NCBI RefSeq assembly: GCF_006385255.1
Contig: NZ_VFJE01000049.1
Location: 62,001 to 126,000 of the forward strand
Direction: 5' to 3'
Length of the DNA: 64,000 bases
Source of the DNA: Flavobacterium microcysteis
Lineage (GTDB): Bacteria; Bacteroidota; Bacteroidia; Flavobacteriales; Flavobacteriaceae
Shown here: piece after piece, positions 28,384 to 36,347 of the stretch
Position numbering within the stretch: the first letter of the stretch is position 1
Layout of the letters: every line of letters starts with the position of its first letter
The notes under the pieces: model-generated
Told to the model about the DNA's origin: nothing
Databases searched by the model: none
Seen by the model: only the letters and a program-made list of their open reading frames with translations
Made by a program: the position numbers and the translations under genes

Positions 28384-29478
28384 ATGGAAAACTTAAAAAA
28401 ATACCTGCCTTGGGCCATCCGAATTCTGATTTCTTTCTTATTTCTAATTTCGGCCGTCGCTAAATTATACCCGTCACCTTATTTTGCTATTTCTACATTT
28501 GAAGTGAAACAGCTGTATCCGATGGGATTCTCAGAAGATTTTTCAGTTTTCTTTTCTAGAATATTAATCGGAATTGAGTTGGCATTGGGGCTTTTATTGC
28601 TTCAACCCCATTATTTAAAGAAATGGGTTATTCCGGCTACTATATTGATGCTTGCCGTGTTTACAACGCACCTGACTATTGATACCATTCAAAATGGTGG
28701 AAATACCGGAAACTGTGGCTGTTTTGGTAGCCTGCTTCCTATGACACCTATTGAAGCTATTATCAAAAATGTTATTGCAATTGTGCTCTTGGTATATTTA
28801 CTTTATTTATTACCAAAAGGAGCTACTGATAAAAAGAATTTCTGGGTACTTACAACCGTTACCCTTGCATCTATATTAGCTATTTTTATGATGGCTCCTA
28901 TACAGCCAAAAGTTGTAGAAGACAATGCTGATGATGCTTCTATCCTACCTATAGAAACATTAGATACATTCCCGACAAAATCTGCTGATTCTTTGGCAAC
29001 TCCAGCTGCTGAAGCTAAAACGACTGAAACTCCAGTTGTTGAAGCTGAAACCAAAGCAGCAGACGAACCTGCTCCCCAAAAATCAGGTTATGCACAATAT
29101 TTCAGTAAAGCTGATCAAGGCAAGAAAATCATCTGCCTTTTTGTTCCAGGCTGCGACCATTGCCGTGACGTAGCAAAAGAACTTGCTGAAATGAGGGCAA
29201 AAAACAAAAATTTTCCTGAAGTATCTGTATTGTTCATGAATGAAGAACCTGAAAAGATTCCTGAATTCTTCAAATTTGCCGGAGCGGAATATCCATATAA
29301 AGTTTTGGAAGTGATTCCTTTCTGGAAACTTCTAGGTACCAGCAAGGATACTCCAGGCGTGATTTATCTTTGGAATGGAAACAAAATCAAGGAATGGGAC
29401 GGTATCAACGAAAAGAAATTCGTAGGCTCTGAACTGCAAAATGTCTTGAAAAAGAACTATTCTGAGCTCAAAAAATAA
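28384..29478 (+). CDS. DoxX/MauE-like membrane protein fused to a thioredoxin-like domain
   Basis: 364-residue inner membrane redox protein. The N-terminal half (about 8-165) has four to five membrane helices, including the DoxX/MauE pattern AIRILISFLFLISAVAKLYP, ILIGIELALGLLLLQ, and a Cys pair in GNCGCFGSLLPMTPIEA. A Thr/Ala/Glu/Pro-rich linker (about 190-235) leads to a thioredoxin-fold domain with the redox motif CDHC in CLFVPGCDHCRDVAKEL. Fusions of this kind are thought to move reducing power across the membrane to periplasmic thioredoxins. A TlpA-like periplasmic thioredoxin is encoded two genes downstream, which could be its partner. No direct evidence for the substrate. Confidence 0.85.
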   Translation: MENLKKYLPWAIRILISFLFLISAVAKLYPSPYFAISTFEVKQLYPMGFSEDFSVFFSRILIGIELALGLLLLQPHYLKKWVIPATILMLAVFTTHLTIDTIQNGGNTGNCGCFGSLLPMTPIEAIIKNVIAIVLLVYLLYLLPKGATDKKNFWVLTTVTLASILAIFMMAPIQPKVVEDNADDASILPIETLDTFPTKSADSLATPAAEAKTTETPVVEAETKAADEPAPQKSGYAQYFSKADQGKKIICLFVPGCDHCRDVAKELAEMRAKNKNFPEVSVLFMNEEPEKIPEFFKFAGAEYPYKVLEVIPFWKLLGTSKDTPGVIYLWNGNKIKEWDGINEKKFVGSELQNVLKKNYSELKK

Positions 29479-29484
29479 GCTTCA

Positions 29485-30561
29485 TTGATCAAATACTTAG
29501 CACATAAAATAGGATATGCACTGCTAACACTTTTCGGAGTTGTTACAGTCATATTCTTTTTGTTTAATGTATTGCCTGGTGATCCGGCGCGAATGATGTT
29601 AGACCAAAATGAAAATTCGGAACAATTGGCAATTGTCAAGAAAAAATATGGTTTTGACAAGCCCATTTCTACACAATATTTATACTACCTGAACGATCTT
29701 TCGCCTGTTTCTTTTCATAGTAAAAATCAGGACGATTATACTTTTCTTACGGAAGGAAAATACAATGCGCTGCCTTTGTTTTCTATCGGAAATAATGAAG
29801 TCGTATTGAAAGCACCTTACTTGCGTGAAAGTTTCCAGAAAAGCGGAAAGAAAGTATCGGATGTTATTGGGAATACCTTACCAAATACCTTTCTGTTGGC
29901 TTTATTTGCCATTGTTATTGCTATTGTTATCGGAATCCTGCTTGGAATTGTTTCTGCTCTTTATAAAGATACCTGGATTGACCGAGTTATTGCTTTGCTG
30001 AGCACGCTTGGAATGAGTATTCCGTCCTTTTTCAGCGCTATTTTATTTGCATGGTTTTTTGGATTCCTATTACACGAATACACCGGACTAAACATGACTG
30101 GGAGTTTGTATGAGGTAGATGATTTTGGCGAAGGACACTACATCCAATGGAAAAATATTTTGCTTCCTGCTATTGTTCTTGGAATTCGTCCGTTGGGCGT
30201 TGTGATACAGCTAATGCGTAATTCGCTATTGGAAACATTTGGACAGGATTATATCCGAACCGCCCGTGCCAAAGGATTGTCAGAATTCCAGATTATTAGA
30301 AAACATGCTGTCAAAAACTCCCTGAATCCTGTAGTAACCGCTATTTCCGGCTGGTTTGCTTCTATGCTAGCAGGAGCTGTTTTTGTAGAATTTATATTTG
30401 GCTGGAACGGCTTAGGAAAAGAAATCGTAGAGGCTTTGAACAATTTAGACCTTCCCGTGATTATGGGATCAGTATTGGTGATTGCTACAACTTTTGTGGT
30501 GATCAATATATTGGTAGATATGGTATATGCTTATTTGGATCCGAAGATTCGATTGCAATAA
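29485..30561 (+). CDS. ABC transporter permease, DppB/OppB family
   Basis: 358-residue inner membrane permease of a peptide/nickel-type ABC importer. The start is a TTG (IKYLAHKIGYALLTLFGVV); no ATG is suitably placed. The first membrane helix is followed by the family NVLPGDPARMML. A periplasmic insert of about 70 residues comes next, then five more helices. The EAA loop has TARAKGLSEFQIIRKHAVKN and the family ends with VDMVYAYLDPKIRLQ. No DppC, DppA, DppD or DppF gene is adjacent, so partners must lie elsewhere. It begins 6 bases after the DoxX-thioredoxin gene and may be cotranscribed with it. Confidence 0.9.
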   Translation: MIKYLAHKIGYALLTLFGVVTVIFFLFNVLPGDPARMMLDQNENSEQLAIVKKKYGFDKPISTQYLYYLNDLSPVSFHSKNQDDYTFLTEGKYNALPLFSIGNNEVVLKAPYLRESFQKSGKKVSDVIGNTLPNTFLLALFAIVIAIVIGILLGIVSALYKDTWIDRVIALLSTLGMSIPSFFSAILFAWFFGFLLHEYTGLNMTGSLYEVDDFGEGHYIQWKNILLPAIVLGIRPLGVVIQLMRNSLLETFGQDYIRTARAKGLSEFQIIRKHAVKNSLNPVVTAISGWFASMLAGAVFVEFIFGWNGLGKEIVEALNNLDLPVIMGSVLVIATTFVVINILVDMVYAYLDPKIRLQ

Positions 30562-30586
30562 ACTTTATTTGGAGAACTTTCTCCCC

Positions 30587-30648
30587 AACCCTGCCAGGGT
30601 TTGGAACCCTGGCAGAGTAACGGTTTGAAACCCTGTCGGGGTTAAGGA
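30587..30648. repeat. Dispersed palindromic repeat (ACCCTGCCAGGGT type)
   Basis: ACCCTGCCAGGGTTTGGAAC followed by CCTGGCAGAG, and a second block GGTTTGAAACCCTGTCGGGG. Nested palindromes rich in GGGTTT/AAACCC, clearly richer in G+C than the surroundings. Lies between the permease and TlpA-like genes. Such elements recur in Bacteroidota genomes; it could also fold as a terminator for the permease transcript. Confidence 0.65.
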
Positions 30649-30731
30649 TGGTGAAGAAATCAACGAAAACCTTTGCGTAAAAAACCCTACAAACAGCCAA
30701 TATTTAATAAATCTTTCTGAAAACTTAATAG

Positions 30732-30739
30732 TATATTTG
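30732..30739 (+). promoter_or_regulatory. Probable -7 element of the tlpA-like / tpiA pair
   Basis: TATATTTG, exact TAnnTTTG, 23 bases before the ATG of the TlpA-like gene. -33 box not clear. Confidence 0.5.
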
Positions 30740-30762
30740 CTTATCACATTAAGAAAAAAACA

Positions 30763-31260
30763 ATGAAAAAAATATTCTTATCACTTCTTGTTGTTTTGGG
30801 AACTATTTCCTGTTCTAAAGCACAAAAAAGCGAATTTTCTCCTGAAGCCTTGACGGAAAAATTACAGACCTTAGACGGAAAAGAAATCTCTTTCAAGGAA
30901 ATACTAAACAAACACAAAGGAAAAAACCTTGTAATTGATATTTGGGCTTCCTGGTGTGGCGACTGTGTGAAGGCAATGCCGAAAGTCAAAGAAATGCAGG
31001 AGAAAAGTCCAACGACAGACTATGTGTTTATTTCGATGGACAAAACTGCTGACAAATGGAAAGCCGGAATCGAAAAGCATGAGCTTAAAGGCGAACATTA
31101 CCTTGCTCCTGACGGCATGAAAGGTAAATTTGGAAAAGCGATTGACCTGGATTGGATTCCGAGATATATTGTCATTGATAAAAAAGGAAAAATTGCCATC
31201 TATAGAGCTATTGAAACCGATTTTGATAAAATAAACGCTACTTTAAAAAAACTAAAATAA
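30763..31260 (+). CDS. TlpA-like thioredoxin-fold lipoprotein
   Basis: 165-residue periplasmic-side lipoprotein thiol-disulfide oxidoreductase. The signal ends in lipobox GTISC (Cys17). The thioredoxin fold carries the active site WASWCGDCVKAMPK, and the cis-Pro segment is DLDWIPRYIVIDKKGK. The TlpA/ResA family reduces disulfides in cytochrome c maturation and in outer-membrane or peptide-handling proteins. Its stop overlaps the tpiA start by one base (TAATG), so the two are translationally coupled. The DoxX-thioredoxin fusion upstream may feed it electrons (inference). Confidence 0.9.
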   Translation: MKKIFLSLLVVLGTISCSKAQKSEFSPEALTEKLQTLDGKEISFKEILNKHKGKNLVIDIWASWCGDCVKAMPKVKEMQEKSPTTDYVFISMDKTADKWKAGIEKHELKGEHYLAPDGMKGKFGKAIDLDWIPRYIVIDKKGKIAIYRAIETDFDKINATLKKLK

Positions 31261-32012
31261 TGAGACAAAAGATTGTTGCAGGTAACTGGAAAATGCACAA
31301 AAACGCCGAAGAAACAGAAGATTTACTAAACGACCTGATTGATAAACTTCCAAACGATGTAGAAGCCCATATTATTGTAGCTCCTACTTTCGTTAATCTG
31401 GCTTCTGCTGTTGACCATCTTGAGTTTACTAATATTGGCGTTGCTGCACAAAATATGCACCAGGCTGAAAGTGGTGCCTTTACAGGCGAAATTTCTGCCG
31501 ATATGCTTAAAAGTATTGGTGTAGGTATTGTTATTTTAGGACATTCCGAAAGAAGAGCTTACTTCCATGAAACTGATGCGCTTCTTGCTGAAAAAGTAAA
31601 TACTGCGCTAAAACACGATATGCAAGTTATTTTCTGTTTTGGAGAAGAATTAAAAGACAGACAGTCTGAAAATCATTTTACTATAGTAGAAAACCAATTA
31701 AGAGACGGATTATTCCACCTGGAAGCCAAAGATTGGGAAAGCATTGTTCTTGCTTACGAACCAGTTTGGGCTATTGGTACAGGCGAAACTGCTACACCGG
31801 AACAAGCACAGGAAATGCACAAATTTATCAGAGAAACGATTACTGCTAAATATAGCGCTACACTTGCTGAAGAAGTTTCAATCCTTTACGGAGGTAGTGT
31901 AAAACCAGACAACGCAAAGGAAATTTTCTCTAAGCCTGATGTGGATGGCGGACTGATTGGCGGTGCCGCTTTAAAGGCATCCGATTTTGCTGCTATTGTC
32001 GCTTCTATATAA
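31260..32012 (+). CDS. tpiA: Triosephosphate isomerase
   Basis: Interconverts dihydroxyacetone phosphate and glyceraldehyde-3-phosphate in glycolysis. 250 residues; catalytic Lys11 in GNWKMHKN, His95 in GHSERRAYF and Glu167 in LAYEPVWAIGTG, plus the phosphate-binding loops ILYGGSVKPDN and GGLIGGAAL. Start codon overlaps the previous stop by one base. A strong terminator follows 28 bases after the stop. Confidence 0.98.
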   Translation: MRQKIVAGNWKMHKNAEETEDLLNDLIDKLPNDVEAHIIVAPTFVNLASAVDHLEFTNIGVAAQNMHQAESGAFTGEISADMLKSIGVGIVILGHSERRAYFHETDALLAEKVNTALKHDMQVIFCFGEELKDRQSENHFTIVENQLRDGLFHLEAKDWESIVLAYEPVWAIGTGETATPEQAQEMHKFIRETITAKYSATLAEEVSILYGGSVKPDNAKEIFSKPDVDGGLIGGAALKASDFAAIVASI

Positions 32013-32038
32013 GCATCAAGCATAGTTATCATAATAAT

Positions 32039-32067
32039 TAGCCCGGATACGAATCCGGGCTTTTTTA
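32039..32067 (+). terminator. Terminator after tpiA
   Basis: Hairpin AGCCCGGAT/ATCCGGGCT with a short ACGA loop followed by TTTTTTA. Confidence 0.9.
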
Positions 32068-32208
32068 TTAAGGCAATATTAAGCCAGCATTACGCCTTAA
32101 CATTTATAAAACATCTGGTAAGCTTCTCTTAAACATTCTTTTATGAGACAGTAATAGCTGATTAACACCGCATAGTGACTTTTGTCGGAATTAATCAACT
32201 ACATACTT

Positions 32209-35200
32209 ATGTCACACAACTACACCTCAAAAATCGGAAAAGCACTCCAGATGCTTCTTCTCCTTTTTACAGCCCAATTTACGTATGGGCAAACCCTTCT
32301 CCATTATTGGAATTTTAACAACAATGCTTCCGAAGCAGCCATCACAACTCCAACACAAACATTTGTTACTGGTGCTTCGTTAACTGCTATCGCAGGAGGA
32401 ATCAGCGTTATTGACTTTGCCGGAGGAACCGGACAAGCATTTGATGTGCAAAACCTGAATGCCAGAAACAGTGATGCTCCTGGTACACATTTACGTTTTA
32501 ACGACCCGATAGGTGGTGCTTTGCAATTTGCATTGCCTACAACCGGATATGAAAACATCATCGTAAAATTTGCTACACGCCGTTCAGGTTCCGGAGCCGG
32601 AAACCAAAGATGGTCGTATACTGTTGACGGAACTACTTTTGTTCCATTTGCAACTATCGCTCCTAACAACGGAAATCCTATGTTAGAAACATTAGATTTC
32701 AGCGCTATTGCAGCAGCAGATAACAATGCTAACTTTAAACTAAAAGTAGAATTCGAAGTTGGAGCTGGCGGAACTGTTGGCAACAACCGTTTTGACAACT
32801 TTACTGCTGAAGGTAGTAGTGTTGGCGGTGGCGATACTGTAGCTCCTACCGTAACTTATGTTCCTGCTAATTCAAGCACTAACATTGCAGTAGCTGCTAA
32901 TATTACGATAAGCTTCAATGAAGCCATCCGATTAGTTAACGATGCAGCAATCGACAATACGAATGTTGATGCTTTGGTTGAATTACGTCTGAATAATGCA
33001 TCTGGAACTTTGGTTCCGTTTGACGCTACTATTTCAGGAAACACGATTACTATCAACCCTACTTCAAACCTGGCTAATAACCAGACCTATTATGTTGCCT
33101 TGCTTCCAAATACAGTAGAAGATCTTAGCGGTAATGCAGTAACAGCTGTTACTTCAAGTTCTTTCACTACAATTGCGGTACAAACTCAATTCCAAGCCGG
33201 AGATTTGGCCTTTGTAGGTTATAGAATGAATGCTTCCGGAACAGAAGACGAAGTAGCTTTCGTTACTTTCGTAGATATCCTTCCGGGTACTTTCCTGACT
33301 TTTACCGATTCAAAATATACCTCTAACACACAGCCACAATGTCCAAACGGAATTGTATGGACTGTAGGTGCTAACGAATGTATTCCTGCTGGTTCAGTAG
33401 TGAAAATACAAACCTCAGCTTTAGTTGCCAGCAAAGGAACTGTTACAGGTTCTGGTTTTGGATTAAGCTCTGGTGGTGATCAGGTTATTGTGTATTCTGG
33501 AACAGCTGCTGCTCCAAATTATATCACAGCCTTAAGTTCAAACGGTTGGGTTGCTACAAATACTTCTTGCAGCGGAAGCTTATCGATGCTACCAGCCGGA
33601 TTGGTTGACGGAACAAACGCATTGAACACTTCAACTGCTCCAGGAAACGATGCCGGAAATGCAGTAAACGCTTATTATAACGGTGTACAAACCGGAACTA
33701 CAGCTGCTTTAAAAACAGCAATTCTTAATCCTGCCAATTGGCTTGCTATTGCCGGAGGTACACCAGCTCAAACTTGGCCGGTTTGGAACTTTCCGAGTTC
33801 ATTGCAAGTACAGGATGCTGTTGTAATCAACAACACTACACTTCAGATCACATTTAATGCTAACCTGAATACCGCATCGGCTTCAAACGTTGCTAATTAT
33901 ACCGGAGTTGCTAACCTTAGCTCGATTAACGTAGTAAACAACATTGCTACTTTAACTTTCTCAGCTCCTTTTGCTTCTGCTACAAATTATGCTTTAGTGA
34001 TCAGCAATATCCAGGATGCTTCTGGTACTACCATGGCTTGTCCTTACACTTACAACTTCAGCTTTAATGCTACATTATCATTGGCTTCTAATTTTATTAC
34101 AGTTAATGAAGATGCTGGAGTTTTGAATTTTGTTGTCAATCTTGCTGCAGCTGCAACTGGCTCAGTAGACTTAGTTGTAAAATCGGCTCCATTCAGCACA
34201 GCTGATTCTAATGATTTTACGTTCACTACAAGAACATTAAACTTTACTTCTGCCAGCTCTTTGGCACAGACCATTCAGATTCCAATTATTGACGATACAA
34301 CTCCTGAACAACAGGCAGAATATTTCGTATTAAGCCTTGAAAACCCTGTTGGATATACTATTACTGGAAATCCAATGGCTACTATCTACATCAAGGATAA
34401 CGACAGAACTGCAAAAGTTCCAAATAATGATATCCAATTGAACTATATCGGAAGTTTTGATCCATCAGGAAGCAATAACAGTACTTGTGAAATTGTAGTA
34501 CACGATCCTGTTTCTCAACGATTGTTCACTACAAGTGCTGTTGCAGGTTATCTTGACATTATTGATTTCGCAGATCCAACTGCTTTGACGATAGTGACCT
34601 CTATCAACATGAATCCTTATGGAGGCGTGACAAGCGTTGCTGTTAAAAATGGAATTGTTGCTGTAGCATCGCCAAATACAAACGAAGCTCTCGACGGTTC
34701 TGTAGTGTTTTTCAATACAAATGGTGTTTTCCAAAAACAAGTTACGGTTGGTGCACTTCCTGACATGATTACTTTCACACCAGACGGTACAAAAGTATTG
34801 ACAGCTAACGAAGGGCAGCCTAATGCAGATTACACTGTTGACCCAGAAGGTTCTGTTAGCGTAATTGACATTTCAGGCGGTATTGCTTCACTTTCACAAT
34901 CTAACGTAACTACGATGCTGTTTACGCAATTCAACAGCCAGGAATCAGCTCTTATCGCTAGCGGTGTTAGAAAATTAAAAGCATCAAGCACATTGTCAAG
35001 AGATCTTGAACCAGAATATATTACTATCAGTGCTGATTCTCAAAAAGCATGGGTTGCTTTGCAGGAAAACAACGCTATAGCTGAAATCAACCTGACAAAC
35101 AATACGTACACTTCTATTTGGGCATTAGGCACAAAAGACATGAGCGTAGTTGGAAACGGAGCTGATATTTCTGATAACAACGGACAAATCCTGATTGCCA

Positions 35201-36156
35201 ACTGGCCAATAAAATCATTCTACCAGCCTGATGGAATCGCTACCTACTCTGCTGGAGGTTCTAATTATATCGTAACAGCAAATGAAGGTGACGAAAAAGA
35301 ATACACCGGATTCGTTGAGCGTATCACTGTCGGAGCTTCAGGTTACGGATTGGATGCTGTAAACTATCCACAAGCTGCTATGCTAAAAGAAAGCTATAAT
35401 GCAGGTCGATTCAGAGTGTCTGCCTTTTCAGGTAATTCTGATGCTGATGCTGATTTTGAACAAATCTATGCTTTGGGTGGACGTTCTTTCTCCATCTTTA
35501 ATACGGACACTAAACAACTAGTTTTTGATAGCGGTGACGATTTCGAAATGTATACTGCTTTTACACCATCTATCAGCGCATTATTTAATGCTGACCACGA
35601 AGATAACGTAGCTAAAGGAAGAAGCCGTGCCAAAGGTCCGGAACCGGAAGGTGTTACTCTTGCTGAAATTGCAGGAAAAACGTTTGCTTTTATTGGCCTG
35701 GAAAGAATCGGAGGCGTTATGGTATATGACGTAACCAATCCAAATGATGTGAAATTTGTAGATTACAAAAACAACCGTAGCGTTTCTGCTTATGCGGGCG
35801 ACCATGGTCCGGAAGGTATTACATACATCAAAGCCGAAAACAGCCCTACCAACAAAGGTTATATCATAGTAGCTAATGAAATCAGCGGTACGTTGACTTT
35901 GTTTGAAATAAACGCTGAAAACCTTTCTGTCCCAGGATTCGAAAACGAGCCTAAAACATTCGTTTTGTTCCCGAACCCAGCAGTTGACGGAATCGTATAC
36001 TTTAACAGAATAGCCGATATCGAAGTTTTCGACTATACAGGAAAATCAATTCATAAGGCGAAACAAGCCTTGACAATAGATACTTCATCATTCGCATCAG
36101 GTATTTATCTGGTAAAAACTTCAGAAGGAATTACAAAGAAACTTGTTGTGAAGTAG
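32209..36156 (+). CDS. Choice-of-anchor I family secreted protein with T9SS sorting domain
   Basis: 1315-residue exported protein. A signal peptide ends near FTAQFTYGQ. An N-terminal jelly-roll-like region (to about 215) precedes an Ig-like Big_5 domain (about 225-325, APTVTYVPANSSTNIAVAAN). A lamin-tail-like domain follows (about 335-540, FQAGDLAFVGYRMNASGTED). Then come a further Big_5-like stretch and a Calx-beta-like domain (about 620-735, TVNEDAGVLNFVVNL ... YIKDND). A beta-propeller of the choice-of-anchor I family fills about 740-1240 (DMITFTPDGTKVLTANEGQP, KGPEPEGVTLAEIAG, DHGPEGITYI). The C-terminus (from about 1245, FVLFPNPAVDG to KKLVVK) is a T9SS sorting domain. Some family members are linked to alkaline phosphatase-type activity; here substrate and activity are unknown. 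The ATG at 32209 is preferred over an upstream TTG because it gives a normal signal peptide. Confidence 0.85.
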   Translation: MSHNYTSKIGKALQMLLLLFTAQFTYGQTLLHYWNFNNNASEAAITTPTQTFVTGASLTAIAGGISVIDFAGGTGQAFDVQNLNARNSDAPGTHLRFNDPIGGALQFALPTTGYENIIVKFATRRSGSGAGNQRWSYTVDGTTFVPFATIAPNNGNPMLETLDFSAIAAADNNANFKLKVEFEVGAGGTVGNNRFDNFTAEGSSVGGGDTVAPTVTYVPANSSTNIAVAANITISFNEAIRLVNDAAIDNTNVDALVELRLNNASGTLVPFDATISGNTITINPTSNLANNQTYYVALLPNTVEDLSGNAVTAVTSSSFTTIAVQTQFQAGDLAFVGYRMNASGTEDEVAFVTFVDILPGTFLTFTDSKYTSNTQPQCPNGIVWTVGANECIPAGSVVKIQTSALVASKGTVTGSGFGLSSGGDQVIVYSGTAAAPNYITALSSNGWVATNTSCSGSLSMLPAGLVDGTNALNTSTAPGNDAGNAVNAYYNGVQTGTTAALKTAILNPANWLAIAGGTPAQTWPVWNFPSSLQVQDAVVINNTTLQITFNANLNTASASNVANYTGVANLSSINVVNNIATLTFSAPFASATNYALVISNIQDASGTTMACPYTYNFSFNATLSLASNFITVNEDAGVLNFVVNLAAAATGSVDLVVKSAPFSTADSNDFTFTTRTLNFTSASSLAQTIQIPIIDDTTPEQQAEYFVLSLENPVGYTITGNPMATIYIKDNDRTAKVPNNDIQLNYIGSFDPSGSNNSTCEIVVHDPVSQRLFTTSAVAGYLDIIDFADPTALTIVTSINMNPYGGVTSVAVKNGIVAVASPNTNEALDGSVVFFNTNGVFQKQVTVGALPDMITFTPDGTKVLTANEGQPNADYTVDPEGSVSVIDISGGIASLSQSNVTTMLFTQFNSQESALIASGVRKLKASSTLSRDLEPEYITISADSQKAWVALQENNAIAEINLTNNTYTSIWALGTKDMSVVGNGADISDNNGQILIANWPIKSFYQPDGIATYSAGGSNYIVTANEGDEKEYTGFVERITVGASGYGLDAVNYPQAAMLKESYNAGRFRVSAFSGNSDADADFEQIYALGGRSFSIFNTDTKQLVFDSGDDFEMYTAFTPSISALFNADHEDNVAKGRSRAKGPEPEGVTLAEIAGKTFAFIGLERIGGVMVYDVTNPNDVKFVDYKNNRSVSAYAGDHGPEGITYIKAENSPTNKGYIIVANEISGTLTLFEINAENLSVPGFENEPKTFVLFPNPAVDGIVYFNRIADIEVFDYTGKSIHKAKQALTIDTSSFASGIYLVKTSEGITKKLVVK

Positions 36157-36182
36157 TAATCCTTCCTTTACCTTCCTCTTTC

Positions 36183-36214
36183 AAAAGCCGGTTTCGTCCT
36201 GAAACCGGCTTTTT
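36183..36214 (+). terminator. Terminator of the choice-of-anchor I gene
   Basis: Hairpin AAAAGCCGGTTTC/GAAACCGGCTTTTT with loop GTCCT, 26 bases after the stop. Confidence 0.9.
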
Positions 36215-36243
36215 ATTTGCTATCTCACATAAGATTCTATGAT

Positions 36244-36277
36244 AAAAAAAGCCCGATCGGATATGAACGGGCTTTTA
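36244..36277 (-). terminator. Terminator on the minus strand after the 773-aa gene
   Basis: Hairpin AAAAAAAGCCCG/CGGGCTTTTA; the A run becomes a T run for minus-strand transcripts coming from the gene at 36348. Confidence 0.7.
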
Positions 36278-36279
36278 TG

Positions 36280-36336
36280 CTTTGCGACTCTGCGCCTCTG
36301 CGTGAAAATAGCTCGCAAAGGCGCTAAAACGCTAAG
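36280..36336. repeat. Dispersed repeat, GCGCCTCTGCGTGAAAATAG type
   Basis: CTTTGCGACTCTGCGCCTCT then GCGTGAAAATAGCTCGCAAA and GGCGCTAAAACGCTAAG. This is a diverged, opposite-orientation copy of the element at 57112-57172 (shared TGCGTGAAAATA and CTCGCAAAG core). Confidence 0.6.
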
Positions 36337-36347
36337 TTTTTAATTAT

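Noticed and set aside
30503..30747. Two short minus-strand frames after the permease gene
   Set aside because: They cross the ACCCTGCCAGGGT repeat and the end of the permease gene; composition follows the repeat.
32304..32798. 164-codon minus-strand frame inside the choice-of-anchor I gene
   Set aside because: Antisense shadow of a long, well-supported secreted protein; no coherent fold or signal.
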